This document shows positions 1-5,310 of a stretch of DNA of 5,592 nucleotides, piece after piece. A program made the translations under genes and the position numbers. Under the pieces are notes generated by a model, which was not told the origin of the DNA, did not search any database, and saw only the letters and a program-made list of their open reading frames with translations. The stretch spans positions 1-5,592 of the forward strand of contig CANLHV010000083.1 in the NCBI GenBank assembly GCA_947490975.1. The letters are read 5' to 3'. Origin of the DNA: Acidimicrobiaceae bacterium. Its GTDB lineage: Bacteria; Actinomycetota; Acidimicrobiia; Acidimicrobiales; Ilumatobacteraceae. Within the stretch, counting starts at the first letter, position 1. Each line of letters opens with the position of its first letter.

Positions 1-533
1 TTGTTGAGTGTGATGTGGGCGAGGGTGCCGTTATTTAGGTGAATTTTGCAGTTGCTTGCGTCGAGAAATGCATCTTGATGGTGCAAAACGAATGATTCGT
101 CGTTGACAGTTATTTCAGCAGTTTGAGAAACTGCAACGAGCATTTCGCACTTTGCTAATTCGCCAGGGCGATCGACAAAAGTCATTTTTCCAGATGCCTT
201 GCCGCGCATAGTCATTAAGTTGAGATCGACGATTGGACCATTAACAAGTTTTGCGGTCGTCGGGATATCGCCCGCGAATTCGGCGACTTCACCAGGTCGG
301 CAAATGACTGTTTCGCCGCCAACGTTTAAAACCATTTCGCCGCCAGAAATGATTAAAAGTTGCCGATGGATATTTTCGAAGTGTGAAAAGTCGCAGTCTT
401 CGATGACTGGCGCAATCGCAACTCGCCATGTCCATCCCGCAACGCCAGGTGTTTGGCTGGCAATCTCGTAACTTGTGCCACGCCCGTTGGGCCACGGCGC
501 CTGAAAGTGATCAGCAAATTTTTGTAATGGCAT
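1..533 (-). CDS. HutD/Ves family cupin protein (3' end off the window)
   Basis: 177 complete codons are visible from an ATG at 533, with no stop before the left edge. The protein matches the HutD/Ves pattern in order: W14-x-N-G-x-G-x-x-Y-E-I-A near the N-terminus (the usual 'W-x-NGGG' with Arg at residue 18), 'WRVAIA' at 36-41, 'FSHF' at 49-52, Arg57, 'FAGD' at 86-89 and 'DLNLMTMR' at 103-110. Family members are double-cupin-fold proteins of roughly 180-200 residues, so little should be missing. In Pseudomonas HutD is encoded with histidine-utilisation genes and modulates that pathway, and E. coli Ves is a relative; the molecular activity is not well settled. No hut gene is visible here. It starts 9 nt after the desulfhydrase-like gene. 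The T-rich spacer has no Shine-Dalgarno sequence, so translational coupling is likely. Family assignment is fairly sure; role is unknown. Confidence 0.85.
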   Translation of the reverse strand, partial: MPLQKFADHFQAPWPNGRGTSYEIASQTPGVAGWTWRVAIAPVIEDCDFSHFENIHRQLLIISGGEMVLNVGGETVICRPGEVAEFAGDIPTTAKLVNGPIVDLNLMTMRGKASGKMTFVDRPGELAKCEMLVAVSQTAEITVNDESFVLHHQDAFLDASNCKIHLNNGTLAHITLN

Positions 534-542
534 AAAACAAAA

Positions 543-1532
543 CTAGTGGCTCGTAAATATCGAGGGCAGGCCACCAGTGTGAATGAACACAACATTCGCA
601 TTGGATCCGAATTCGTTTTTTGCATCGAGCCCAAGCAGGCCTGAAAAACCTTTTGCGCTGTAAACAGCATCAAGAACCCAAGCACCGCGATGTGCCGCCC
701 ACTTCGCGGCGTCGCTGGCTGCCTGAGTTACAACTGCGTAGTCGCTGCCCATGTAATTAGGGTCGATGACTACGTCGTCATCAGTTGCTCGCGATGTTTC
801 GTTGAGCAATGTCAAAGTTTCGTTCGCTAAGTCTTTGATGCTTCGTGAACTCAGCGCCGTGCCTTTAGCGACACCAATGCCAATAATTTTTGGTAGTTGC
901 GCTAGAGGATCGCGTGCCCGCGCGCGAGCAAGACCCGCGACCAGGCCAGCGTGTGTGCCGCCGCTTGAAGTAGTAAAAACAATCGCATCAGCCGTGAAGT
1001 TTTGTGTCGAGCACTGCTCAATGATCTCGTCGAAGGCGAGCGCGTATCCGACGGCACCGATGGCAGTGCTGCCCCCAATCGGAATCGAGTGCGGCTTTTC
1101 GCCCCGGTCAACAAGTTGTTGAGTGAGTTGTGTGCGAAACTCTTCGAGACCCGCCCAATTTGTGTCAGCCAGACCAGTGTGATGCAGCGTTGCGCCAAAC
1201 ATTTGAGACAAGAGTTGATTGCCTTCGAGACGATTTGGTTTTTTGCCTGAGAGAACTAAATGTGTTGGCAAGCCAAGCCGCGCACCTGCCGCAGCTGTCA
1301 TGCGACAATGATTTGATTGTGCTGCGCCAACGGTGACCAAAGACTTCGCGCCATTTTGAATTGCATCACCGCATAAAAATTCGAGTTTGCGTGCTTTGTT
1401 GCCACCGGCGCCTAGCCCTGTGAGGTCGTCACGCTTTACCCATAACCTCGAACCGCTAGAGAGTTTGTCGCCATCTTCGAGCGGCGTCGGCAAAGTTGCC
1501 AGTGTGATGCGGTTCAATTTTTGTTGCGCCAT
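543..1532 (-). CDS. PLP-dependent D-cysteine desulfhydrase / ACC deaminase family enzyme, desulfhydrase-like
   Basis: 329 residues, full length for this fold-type II PLP family. Visible landmarks are 'KRDDLTG' at 33-39, 'GGNKARKLEFL' at 43-53 with Lys46 as the expected PLP Schiff-base lysine, 'QSNH' at 72-75 (cofactor/substrate contact), the phosphate-binding loop 'SSGGTHAG' at 189-196, catalytic-type Tyr291 in 'VYSAKG', and 'HTGGLP' at 318-323. ACC deaminase has Glu after the catalytic Tyr (E295) and Leu in 'HLGG' (L322). Here these are Ser292 and Thr319, the pair found in D-cysteine desulfhydrases. The likely reaction is therefore beta-elimination from D-cysteine (pyruvate, sulfide, ammonia) or a related substrate such as L-cysteate (CuyA type). 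The open frame extends to an ATG at 1616, but the ATG at 1532 is preferred: it has an AGAAGG Shine-Dalgarno 6 nt upstream, and the extra 28 residues are Arg-rich and lie wholly inside the upstream gene. Overlaps the hydrolase gene by 19 nt. Confidence 0.9.
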   Translation of the reverse strand: MAQQKLNRITLATLPTPLEDGDKLSSGSRLWVKRDDLTGLGAGGNKARKLEFLCGDAIQNGAKSLVTVGAAQSNHCRMTAAAGARLGLPTHLVLSGKKPNRLEGNQLLSQMFGATLHHTGLADTNWAGLEEFRTQLTQQLVDRGEKPHSIPIGGSTAIGAVGYALAFDEIIEQCSTQNFTADAIVFTTSSGGTHAGLVAGLARARARDPLAQLPKIIGIGVAKGTALSSRSIKDLANETLTLLNETSRATDDDVVIDPNYMGSDYAVVTQAASDAAKWAAHRGAWVLDAVYSAKGFSGLLGLDAKNEFGSNANVVFIHTGGLPSIFTSH

Positions 1533-2995
1533 ACGACGCCTTCTGGCCAACGACCAACGCCACCGTCTTGCAACAACATTCCGCTGAGTGTGCGCTCGGT
1601 GTGTTGTGATCGCCAAAGCAACATTTCTTGGGCGAGCGGCAACACACGCTCTGGTTCGTCAAAGGTTGTGCGCCAAGTGGGGTCGAGCGCCAAATCAAAT
1701 GCGAGCCAACTGCCATCGCCGAACTGCACATAGGCCGCGTCTTGAGTGCGCCGCACAGTTAAATGTTGGCGCTCGAGGCGGCGGTCGCGTGGCCAATTGT
1801 TGGCGGCGCCTTTTTCAGAGCTGTCTATATATATGTGTCGCCAGTCGTATTCGTAAGTTGCTGCGGTTCGCCAGCGCGCGGGCTTTTCGCCGCGCAAAAA
1901 GTCAGTGAGTGGCTGGCCGTCACATTGCAACGGCACGGGTTCGCCGATGGCCTCGGCGATTGTGGGCATGATGTCGACATTTTCGGTGAACTCAGTAATT
2001 GTCTCGCCATGAGTTTGTGGATTACTTGGGTCGCGAATGATGCCTATCGTGCGATAACTGACGTCGAAGAAACCGAGTTTCTCTTTTAATCCATGGTCAC
2101 CAAGTTGGTCGCCGTGGTCGGCAGTAATGATGATCAAAGTATTTTGCCAGTCACCGCGATCGCGAAGTTTCGCAAACACTCGACCCATGTGATGATCAAC
2201 TTCGCCGATCATGCCGTAATACTGCGCACGCATGTCGCGCAAACCTGCTTCAGTCTTTGGCGCTCCTGTGCCCTCTATGTTCATTGCTGCTTCATGAAAT
2301 GGATGGCGAGTTTCACTCGCAATTATCGGCAAGTCAACATCAGCAGGCGAGTATTGTTTCGCCCACTTGCCGGCTGCAGCATATGGCGGGTGAGGTCGCA
2401 GATAACTGAGATGAGTGAACCAAGGTTTTTTGGTCTCTTGAGTTTCGAGCCAATTAAAAAATTCGTTAGTCAAAAACGTCGAGATGCTCAAGTCTTCGTG
2501 ACGGTCAGGCTCGGTACTTAATGCTTTGTTGTAGTCACCGTTAAGGTCAAAGCCGTTTTGTTTTAAGTGCTCAAGCCACGGTGGATAAGGCTCTGACAAA
2601 TTCAGAATTCGATTAAAACCCGGTAGAACTTCTTGATAAGTAGATAGTCGTTGGTCATTTGCTGAAGTAGTTGTGCGCGGGTCGACACCTTGGTCGGTGT
2701 AACCAAAAATTGTTGGTTGATAGCCAGCACGAAGTGCCATGCGGGCGACATTGTCGAATCGGTTATCAAGTGGTGTGCCATTAGCAACTACGCGATGGTT
2801 CATTTGATATGTGCCCGTGTACAAACTCGCTCTACCAGGCGAGCACGGTGCCGCTTGGCTGAAATGATTGGCTAGCCGTACGCCATTGCGCGCGAGTTCG
2901 TCGAGGTTTGGCGTGCGAACAACTTTGTGTCCGGCGCAAGAGATGCAGTCGCCGCGAAACTGGTCGAGCGTAATCAGCAATACGTTTGGCTTCAC
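1514..2995 (-). CDS. Phosphonate monoester hydrolase / sulfatase-type enzyme (alkaline phosphatase superfamily)
   Basis: 493 residues, about the size of characterised phosphonate monoester hydrolases (PMH, about 510). Metal-site and catalytic landmarks are in order: 'LITLDQFRGD' with Asp11-Gln12; nucleophile motif 'CSPGRAS' with Cys51 (C-x-P-x-R, the formylglycine conversion signature); 'MNHR' at 65-68 and Asn72; 'GYTDQGVDPRTT' at 98-109; 'YLRPHPPY' with His202; 'TADHGDQLGDH' with Asp293-His294; Lys306; and a C-terminal 'WRSQHTERTL' at 461-470. The stretches 'MNHRxVxN', 'DPRTT', 'RPHPP' and the ERTL tail fit the PMH branch better than ordinary arylsulfatases or choline sulfatases. PMHs hydrolyse phosphonate monoesters and phosphodiesters and are promiscuous toward sulfate and sulfonate esters, so the physiological ester cannot be named. 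No signal peptide is seen, so a cytoplasmic location is expected. The start is a GTG; it lies 28 nt after the peptidase gene, with no strong Shine-Dalgarno. Confidence 0.9.
   Translation of the reverse strand: MKPNVLLITLDQFRGDCISCAGHKVVRTPNLDELARNGVRLANHFSQAAPCSPGRASLYTGTYQMNHRVVANGTPLDNRFDNVARMALRAGYQPTIFGYTDQGVDPRTTTSANDQRLSTYQEVLPGFNRILNLSEPYPPWLEHLKQNGFDLNGDYNKALSTEPDRHEDLSISTFLTNEFFNWLETQETKKPWFTHLSYLRPHPPYAAAGKWAKQYSPADVDLPIIASETRHPFHEAAMNIEGTGAPKTEAGLRDMRAQYYGMIGEVDHHMGRVFAKLRDRGDWQNTLIIITADHGDQLGDHGLKEKLGFFDVSYRTIGIIRDPSNPQTHGETITEFTENVDIMPTIAEAIGEPVPLQCDGQPLTDFLRGEKPARWRTAATYEYDWRHIYIDSSEKGAANNWPRDRRLERQHLTVRRTQDAAYVQFGDGSWLAFDLALDPTWRTTFDEPERVLPLAQEMLLWRSQHTERTLSGMLLQDGGVGRWPEGVVWRNKN
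1539..1544 (-). promoter_or_regulatory. Ribosome binding site fixing the start at 1532
   Basis: On the minus strand this reads AGAAGG, followed by six bases (CGTCGT) and then the ATG at 1532. It is the clearest Shine-Dalgarno in the minus-strand cluster. It lies inside the last codons of the upstream hydrolase gene, which ends at 1514, so the two genes overlap and are probably translationally coupled. It is the main reason for rejecting the longer start at 1616. Confidence 0.6.
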
Positions 2996-3023
2996 ATCTC
3001 GCAGATTACTACTGAGGTGAGAT

Positions 3024-3638
3024 TTAGTCTTGTGCTCTCGCGTTCTCGCAGGCTTGAGGTGAAGCTTTGATGACTTTGTTTTTAGCCTCGATCGGCGATT
3101 TGTTTATGCCCTTGCGCCAGGCATCTAAAAACTTCCACGGCCAAATTTCACCTTGCAGAACTTTGACTTCACTTTGCGGGCAAATTCGTGACATGCCGAG
3201 ATGGGTGTGACACTTGGTTATGCGGGCATTACCCGATGAACCCATGACGCCAATCCATTGACCAGGTTCGACTCGTTCGCCGCGTTTGATCTTGACTCGA
3301 CCAAGATGAGCAAAAAAATATCGCACTCGGTCGTCGCCGTGAAGCGTGATCGTGAGCCCACCGCGAGTGCCAGGTGCGTCGACTTCTTCGAGCCATTTAT
3401 CCTTTGTTTCAACATCAACCACAACGCCAGAAGTTGGCGCGAGAACTCGCGCATAACAGCCGTGGACGTCTGTTGCTGGGTAGTTCAAATGATCTCGTGA
3501 ATATGTCACCGGAACTTTCGAAAACGGAAACACATATTTGATCTCGCGCTTGTTGGTTGAGTCGTCAGAAGTGGCGTTTGCGGCTGACGAGGTGACAATG
3601 AAACTTGTTAAAACTAAGACGACCAGTCGACGAAGCAT
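3024..3638 (-). CDS. Secreted M23 (LytM-type) cell-wall peptidase-like protein
   Basis: 204 residues starting at an ATG. A signal peptide is clear: Arg3-Arg4, hydrophobic residues 5-16, and an A-N-A cleavage motif ending at 22. The rest is one M23 domain: 'NYPATDVHG' at 52-60, 'LAPTSGVV' at 66-73, 'YFFAHLGRVKIKRGERVEPG' at 107-126, 'GVMGSSGNA' at 130-138 and 'CHTHLG' at 143-148. Expected zinc or catalytic residues are Asp57, His111 and His144/His146. The canonical first motif HxxxD is altered: the residue four before Asp57 is Tyr53, and the nearest His is His50. Family enzymes are zinc endopeptidases that cut peptidoglycan cross-bridges, so the product probably acts outside the membrane. Cysteines at 61, 143, 153 and 197 could form disulfides. 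It begins 21 nt after the MscS gene and ends 28 nt before the hydrolase GTG. It may instead be a non-catalytic LytM-like factor if the first zinc ligand is truly lost. Confidence 0.85.
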   Translation of the reverse strand: MLRRLVVLVLTSFIVTSSAANATSDDSTNKREIKYVFPFSKVPVTYSRDHLNYPATDVHGCYARVLAPTSGVVVDVETKDKWLEEVDAPGTRGGLTITLHGDDRVRYFFAHLGRVKIKRGERVEPGQWIGVMGSSGNARITKCHTHLGMSRICPQSEVKVLQGEIWPWKFLDAWRKGINKSPIEAKNKVIKASPQACENARAQD

Positions 3639-3659
3639 GGCGCTCTACGTTCTCGCTGG

Positions 3660-4541
3660 CTACTTATCTTTAGATAAAACTTCTGACGCGCGTTGTACTA
3701 GCAACTCGCGTTCGTGATCTGAAAGTGGGCGAGAGGTTCTGACGTTAAGTTCGACACGATCGCTGTCGCCAGCGGCTTGAATGTCATCGACGAACAGAAC
3801 TGTTGTCAGACCCTTCGTGCCCGCCAAATCACGCATTGTGTTTGAAACCGTGTTGAAACTCGCGCCGCTTGAAGAAATGTTCATCTCAAGTTTTGTCGTC
3901 ACAGGTTCTTGGCTGAGGTTGCGAACACTTGATAAAGCGCTGTGCGGGATGTGAACCGTGCTGACACCGTCGCGCAATCGAGTGGTGACCATGCCGACGT
4001 GTTCAACAAAACCGTGGACAGGTTTTTGCCAGCCGAGTTCAGCCTCGATTTCATCGCCGACGCCGTAGCGATCTTCGAGCAAAACCGCGAGACCAGTTAA
4101 ATAATCATTGACGCGGTGTTGACCACCGACGGCGAGACCTGCACCAAGAAAGCCGGCGCTCGACAAAAAGAATGCCGCGTTTAAATCGAGAATGTTGAAA
4201 ACAGCGATCAGGGCGATTATCCACGCACCAAGACTGATGAAGTGATGCAACATTCGGGTGGCTGCATCGATGCGTTGACGGCGACGATGTTCACTGCCTT
4301 CGACTGTTTCGGCGCCAACTCGACGCACACTGTTGCGCCACCAATTTGCAGCATTGGCTGAAGTACGGTCAGCTATGCGTCTGACGGTGGCACGCAAAAT
4401 CGCGTACGAAATTCGTGTGAAAATGAAACAGCCAATTACGACAAGAATTGCAATTACTGGGCGTGTTAAAAATCTTGTTAGCCCAGATGCTTCTTCGGTT
4501 TGCTTTGCAGAAATGACGATCGAAGAAAGTGTTGTAAACAT
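3660..4541 (-). CDS. Small MscS-family mechanosensitive ion channel
   Basis: 293 residues, close to the minimal MscS size. Predicted layout: transmembrane helix 1 at about 27-50; a basic cytoplasmic loop at about 51-95 rich in Arg; transmembrane helix 2 at about 98-120; and a pore helix at about 122-156 with the Gly/Ala-rich 'GFLGAGLAVGG' at 130-140 and 'NDYLTGLAVL' at 145-154. The soluble beta domain follows, with 'DRYGVGDEIE' at 157-166, 'GFVEHVGMVTTRLRDGVSTV' at 177-196 and the 'IPHSALSS' / 'NLSQEP' strands at 198-213 that match the MscS 'IPNG...N.S..P' signature. The C-terminal alpha/beta domain ends at residue 293 with no long extension. Family members open under membrane tension and release solutes during hypo-osmotic shock. 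It is the first gene of the minus-strand cluster. The ATG at 4541 has no convincing Shine-Dalgarno (a GAGG lies 14 nt upstream), so the exact start is less sure than the identity. Confidence 0.92.
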   Translation of the reverse strand: MFTTLSSIVISAKQTEEASGLTRFLTRPVIAILVVIGCFIFTRISYAILRATVRRIADRTSANAANWWRNSVRRVGAETVEGSEHRRRQRIDAATRMLHHFISLGAWIIALIAVFNILDLNAAFFLSSAGFLGAGLAVGGQHRVNDYLTGLAVLLEDRYGVGDEIEAELGWQKPVHGFVEHVGMVTTRLRDGVSTVHIPHSALSSVRNLSQEPVTTKLEMNISSSGASFNTVSNTMRDLAGTKGLTTVLFVDDIQAAGDSDRVELNVRTSRPLSDHERELLVQRASEVLSKDK

Positions 4542-4596
4542 CTCTATCTAGTGTGCCTCACTTTTCTGCGGGTCACGCACCACTAAGGTTAAAACC
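4542..4596. promoter_or_regulatory. Divergent intergenic region between MscS and lipoprotein genes
   Basis: These 55 bases must hold the start signals for both outward-facing genes unless promoters lie within the coding regions. On the plus strand TAAGGT (4584-4589) ends 7 nt before the GTG at 4597. It can be read either as a Shine-Dalgarno (AAGG, about 8 nt spacing) or as a TAnnnT -10 element for a leaderless transcript; no good -35 is seen at the right distance. On the minus strand no clear -10/-35 pair was found. The region contains no convincing inverted repeat that would mark an operator. Promoter presence is inferred from the gene arrangement. Confidence 0.4.
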
Positions 4597-5211
4597 GTGA
4601 AACTAGCGAGAATCTCGGTGATTTTTCTGTTTGTTGTTGTTTCTGGCTGTGGTGCGCAATCGGCGTCGCAATACGCAACCGAGACTTCGGTTACTTCCGA
4701 AGCCTCGGGGCTAGAAGTGACCGAAACCACCGTTGACGATGTATCAACTACTACTTCGACTGAGACAACGGTCGAAACAACGACAACGACGACAACAACT
4801 ACGACAACGACAACTACGGTCCCGCCGACGACAACTACGGTTCTCGACACGCTTTGCGTGAAACTGACGCAATGCCAGTTTGCAAACTTGGTGGGTGTTG
4901 ATTTCTCGCGATTGCAACTTGATTTTCAGAACTTCAGCGTTGCTAGTTTGACGGGCGCGAGTTTCGCGGGGGCGAATTTAGCGAAGTCGTTGTTTACTAG
5001 GGCTGATTTATCGAACGTCAATTTCTCTGGAGCAAATCTCTCAGGTGTTGACTTTACGGCTGCAAATATGGTTGGCGCCAACATGGAAGGCGCCAATTTA
5101 ACTGACGCAATTTTCTGTGATGTCGATCTAAAGACTTTGACTGGAACTACCGAATCGCAACTTGGCAAAGCCAAGAAATTTAAATCAAAAGGCAAGATTT
5201 ACTGCCCGTAA
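4597..5211 (+). CDS. Lipoprotein with polythreonine linker and pentapeptide-repeat domain
   Basis: 204 residues from a GTG start with AAGG 8 nt upstream. The N-terminus is a lipoprotein signal: Lys2/Arg5, hydrophobic 6-15, and the lipobox 'VSGC' with Cys18 as the expected lipidated residue, so the protein is probably anchored on the outer face of the membrane. Residues 21-84 are a disordered Ser/Thr/Glu region with an uninterrupted run of 14 Thr (61-74) followed by 'VPPTTTTV'. From about 93 to 179 the chain repeats five-residue units of the A-(N/D)-(L/F)-x-x type, for example 'FAGANL', 'FTRADL', 'FSGANL', 'MEGANL', which fold as a right-handed quadrilateral beta-helix in known pentapeptide proteins. 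A charged tail ends 'IYCP'. Cys87, Cys93, Cys174 and Cys203 flank or cap the helix and could pair outside the cell. Such Thr linkers are common in actinobacterial exported proteins. Pentapeptide domains have no single biochemical role, so function is unknown. Confidence 0.88.
   Translation: MKLARISVIFLFVVVSGCGAQSASQYATETSVTSEASGLEVTETTVDDVSTTTSTETTVETTTTTTTTTTTTTTVPPTTTTVLDTLCVKLTQCQFANLVGVDFSRLQLDFQNFSVASLTGASFAGANLAKSLFTRADLSNVNFSGANLSGVDFTAANMVGANMEGANLTDAIFCDVDLKTLTGTTESQLGKAKKFKSKGKIYCP
4747..4839 (+). repeat. Low-complexity ACN-codon tract encoding a threonine-rich linker
   Basis: This tract encodes residues 51-81, mostly Thr. The uninterrupted 14-Thr run at 4777-4818 mixes ACA, ACG and ACT and contains no ACC, so the DNA is only an imperfect trinucleotide repeat. 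The opposite strand reads as a polyvaline frame, which is a by-product of the same tract. In the protein it forms the spacer between the lipid anchor and the pentapeptide domain. Confidence 0.8.
4873..5133 (+). repeat. Pentapeptide-repeat coding region
   Basis: Encodes residues 93-179, about seventeen consecutive five-residue units with a central Phe/Leu/Met and a preceding small residue. The first units (about 93-117) are divergent; the middle units (about 118-170) are regular. The repetition is visible in protein but weak in DNA because codons vary, which suggests old divergence rather than recent tandem expansion. Confidence 0.75.
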
Positions 5212-5310
5212 CGGTTAATTGCAACTCGGTGGTATGCCGAATTTGTGCGATTTAAATTAATCTCGCTCGTTGGGTTAAGTTTGAGAGAACTTAGCTCGAT
5301 GGGGGTCGAA
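5212..5310 (+). other. Intergenic region before the phosphotransferase gene
   Basis: 99 bases follow the lipoprotein stop. An AT-rich patch holds TAAATT (5253-5258), which fits a TAnnnT -10, but no -35 stands at a normal distance. A GGGGG run at 5301-5305 lies 5 nt before the chosen ATG and can act as the ribosome binding site. A very short inverted repeat (TCGG...CCGA, 5226-5240) is too weak to call a terminator. Whether the downstream gene has its own promoter or is read through from the lipoprotein gene cannot be decided here. Confidence 0.4.

Noticed and set aside
199..471. A 90-residue plus-strand open frame opposite the HutD-like gene
   Set aside because: It is antisense to a gene with clear family motifs and has no features of its own.
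766..1122. A 118-residue plus-strand open frame opposite the desulfhydrase-like gene
   Set aside because: It is composition-driven, lacks a recognisable domain and is antisense to a well-supported enzyme.
1533..1616. An N-terminal extension of the desulfhydrase-like gene to an ATG at 1616
   Set aside because: The extra 28 residues are Arg-rich, resemble nothing in the family, lie fully inside the hydrolase gene, and would bypass the good Shine-Dalgarno at 1539-1544.
1763..2521. Two plus-strand open frames (1763-2089 and 2093-2521) opposite the hydrolase gene
   Set aside because: Their translations show no recognisable domain, while the minus strand carries a continuous 493-residue enzyme with all metal-site motifs.
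4548..4850. A 100-residue minus-strand open frame with a polyvaline run
   Set aside because: It is the complement of the Thr-codon tract in the lipoprotein gene, whose lipobox and pentapeptide repeats are far stronger evidence for the plus-strand frame.
4873..5133. Pentapeptide protein as a Qnr/MfpA-type gyrase protector
   Set aside because: It carries a lipoprotein signal and stalk, so it should be outside the cytoplasm, and its repeat domain is shorter than in those proteins.
5226..5240. A short inverted repeat (TCGG...CCGA) after the lipoprotein gene as a terminator
   Set aside because: The stem is only four base pairs with a seven-base loop and no following T-run.
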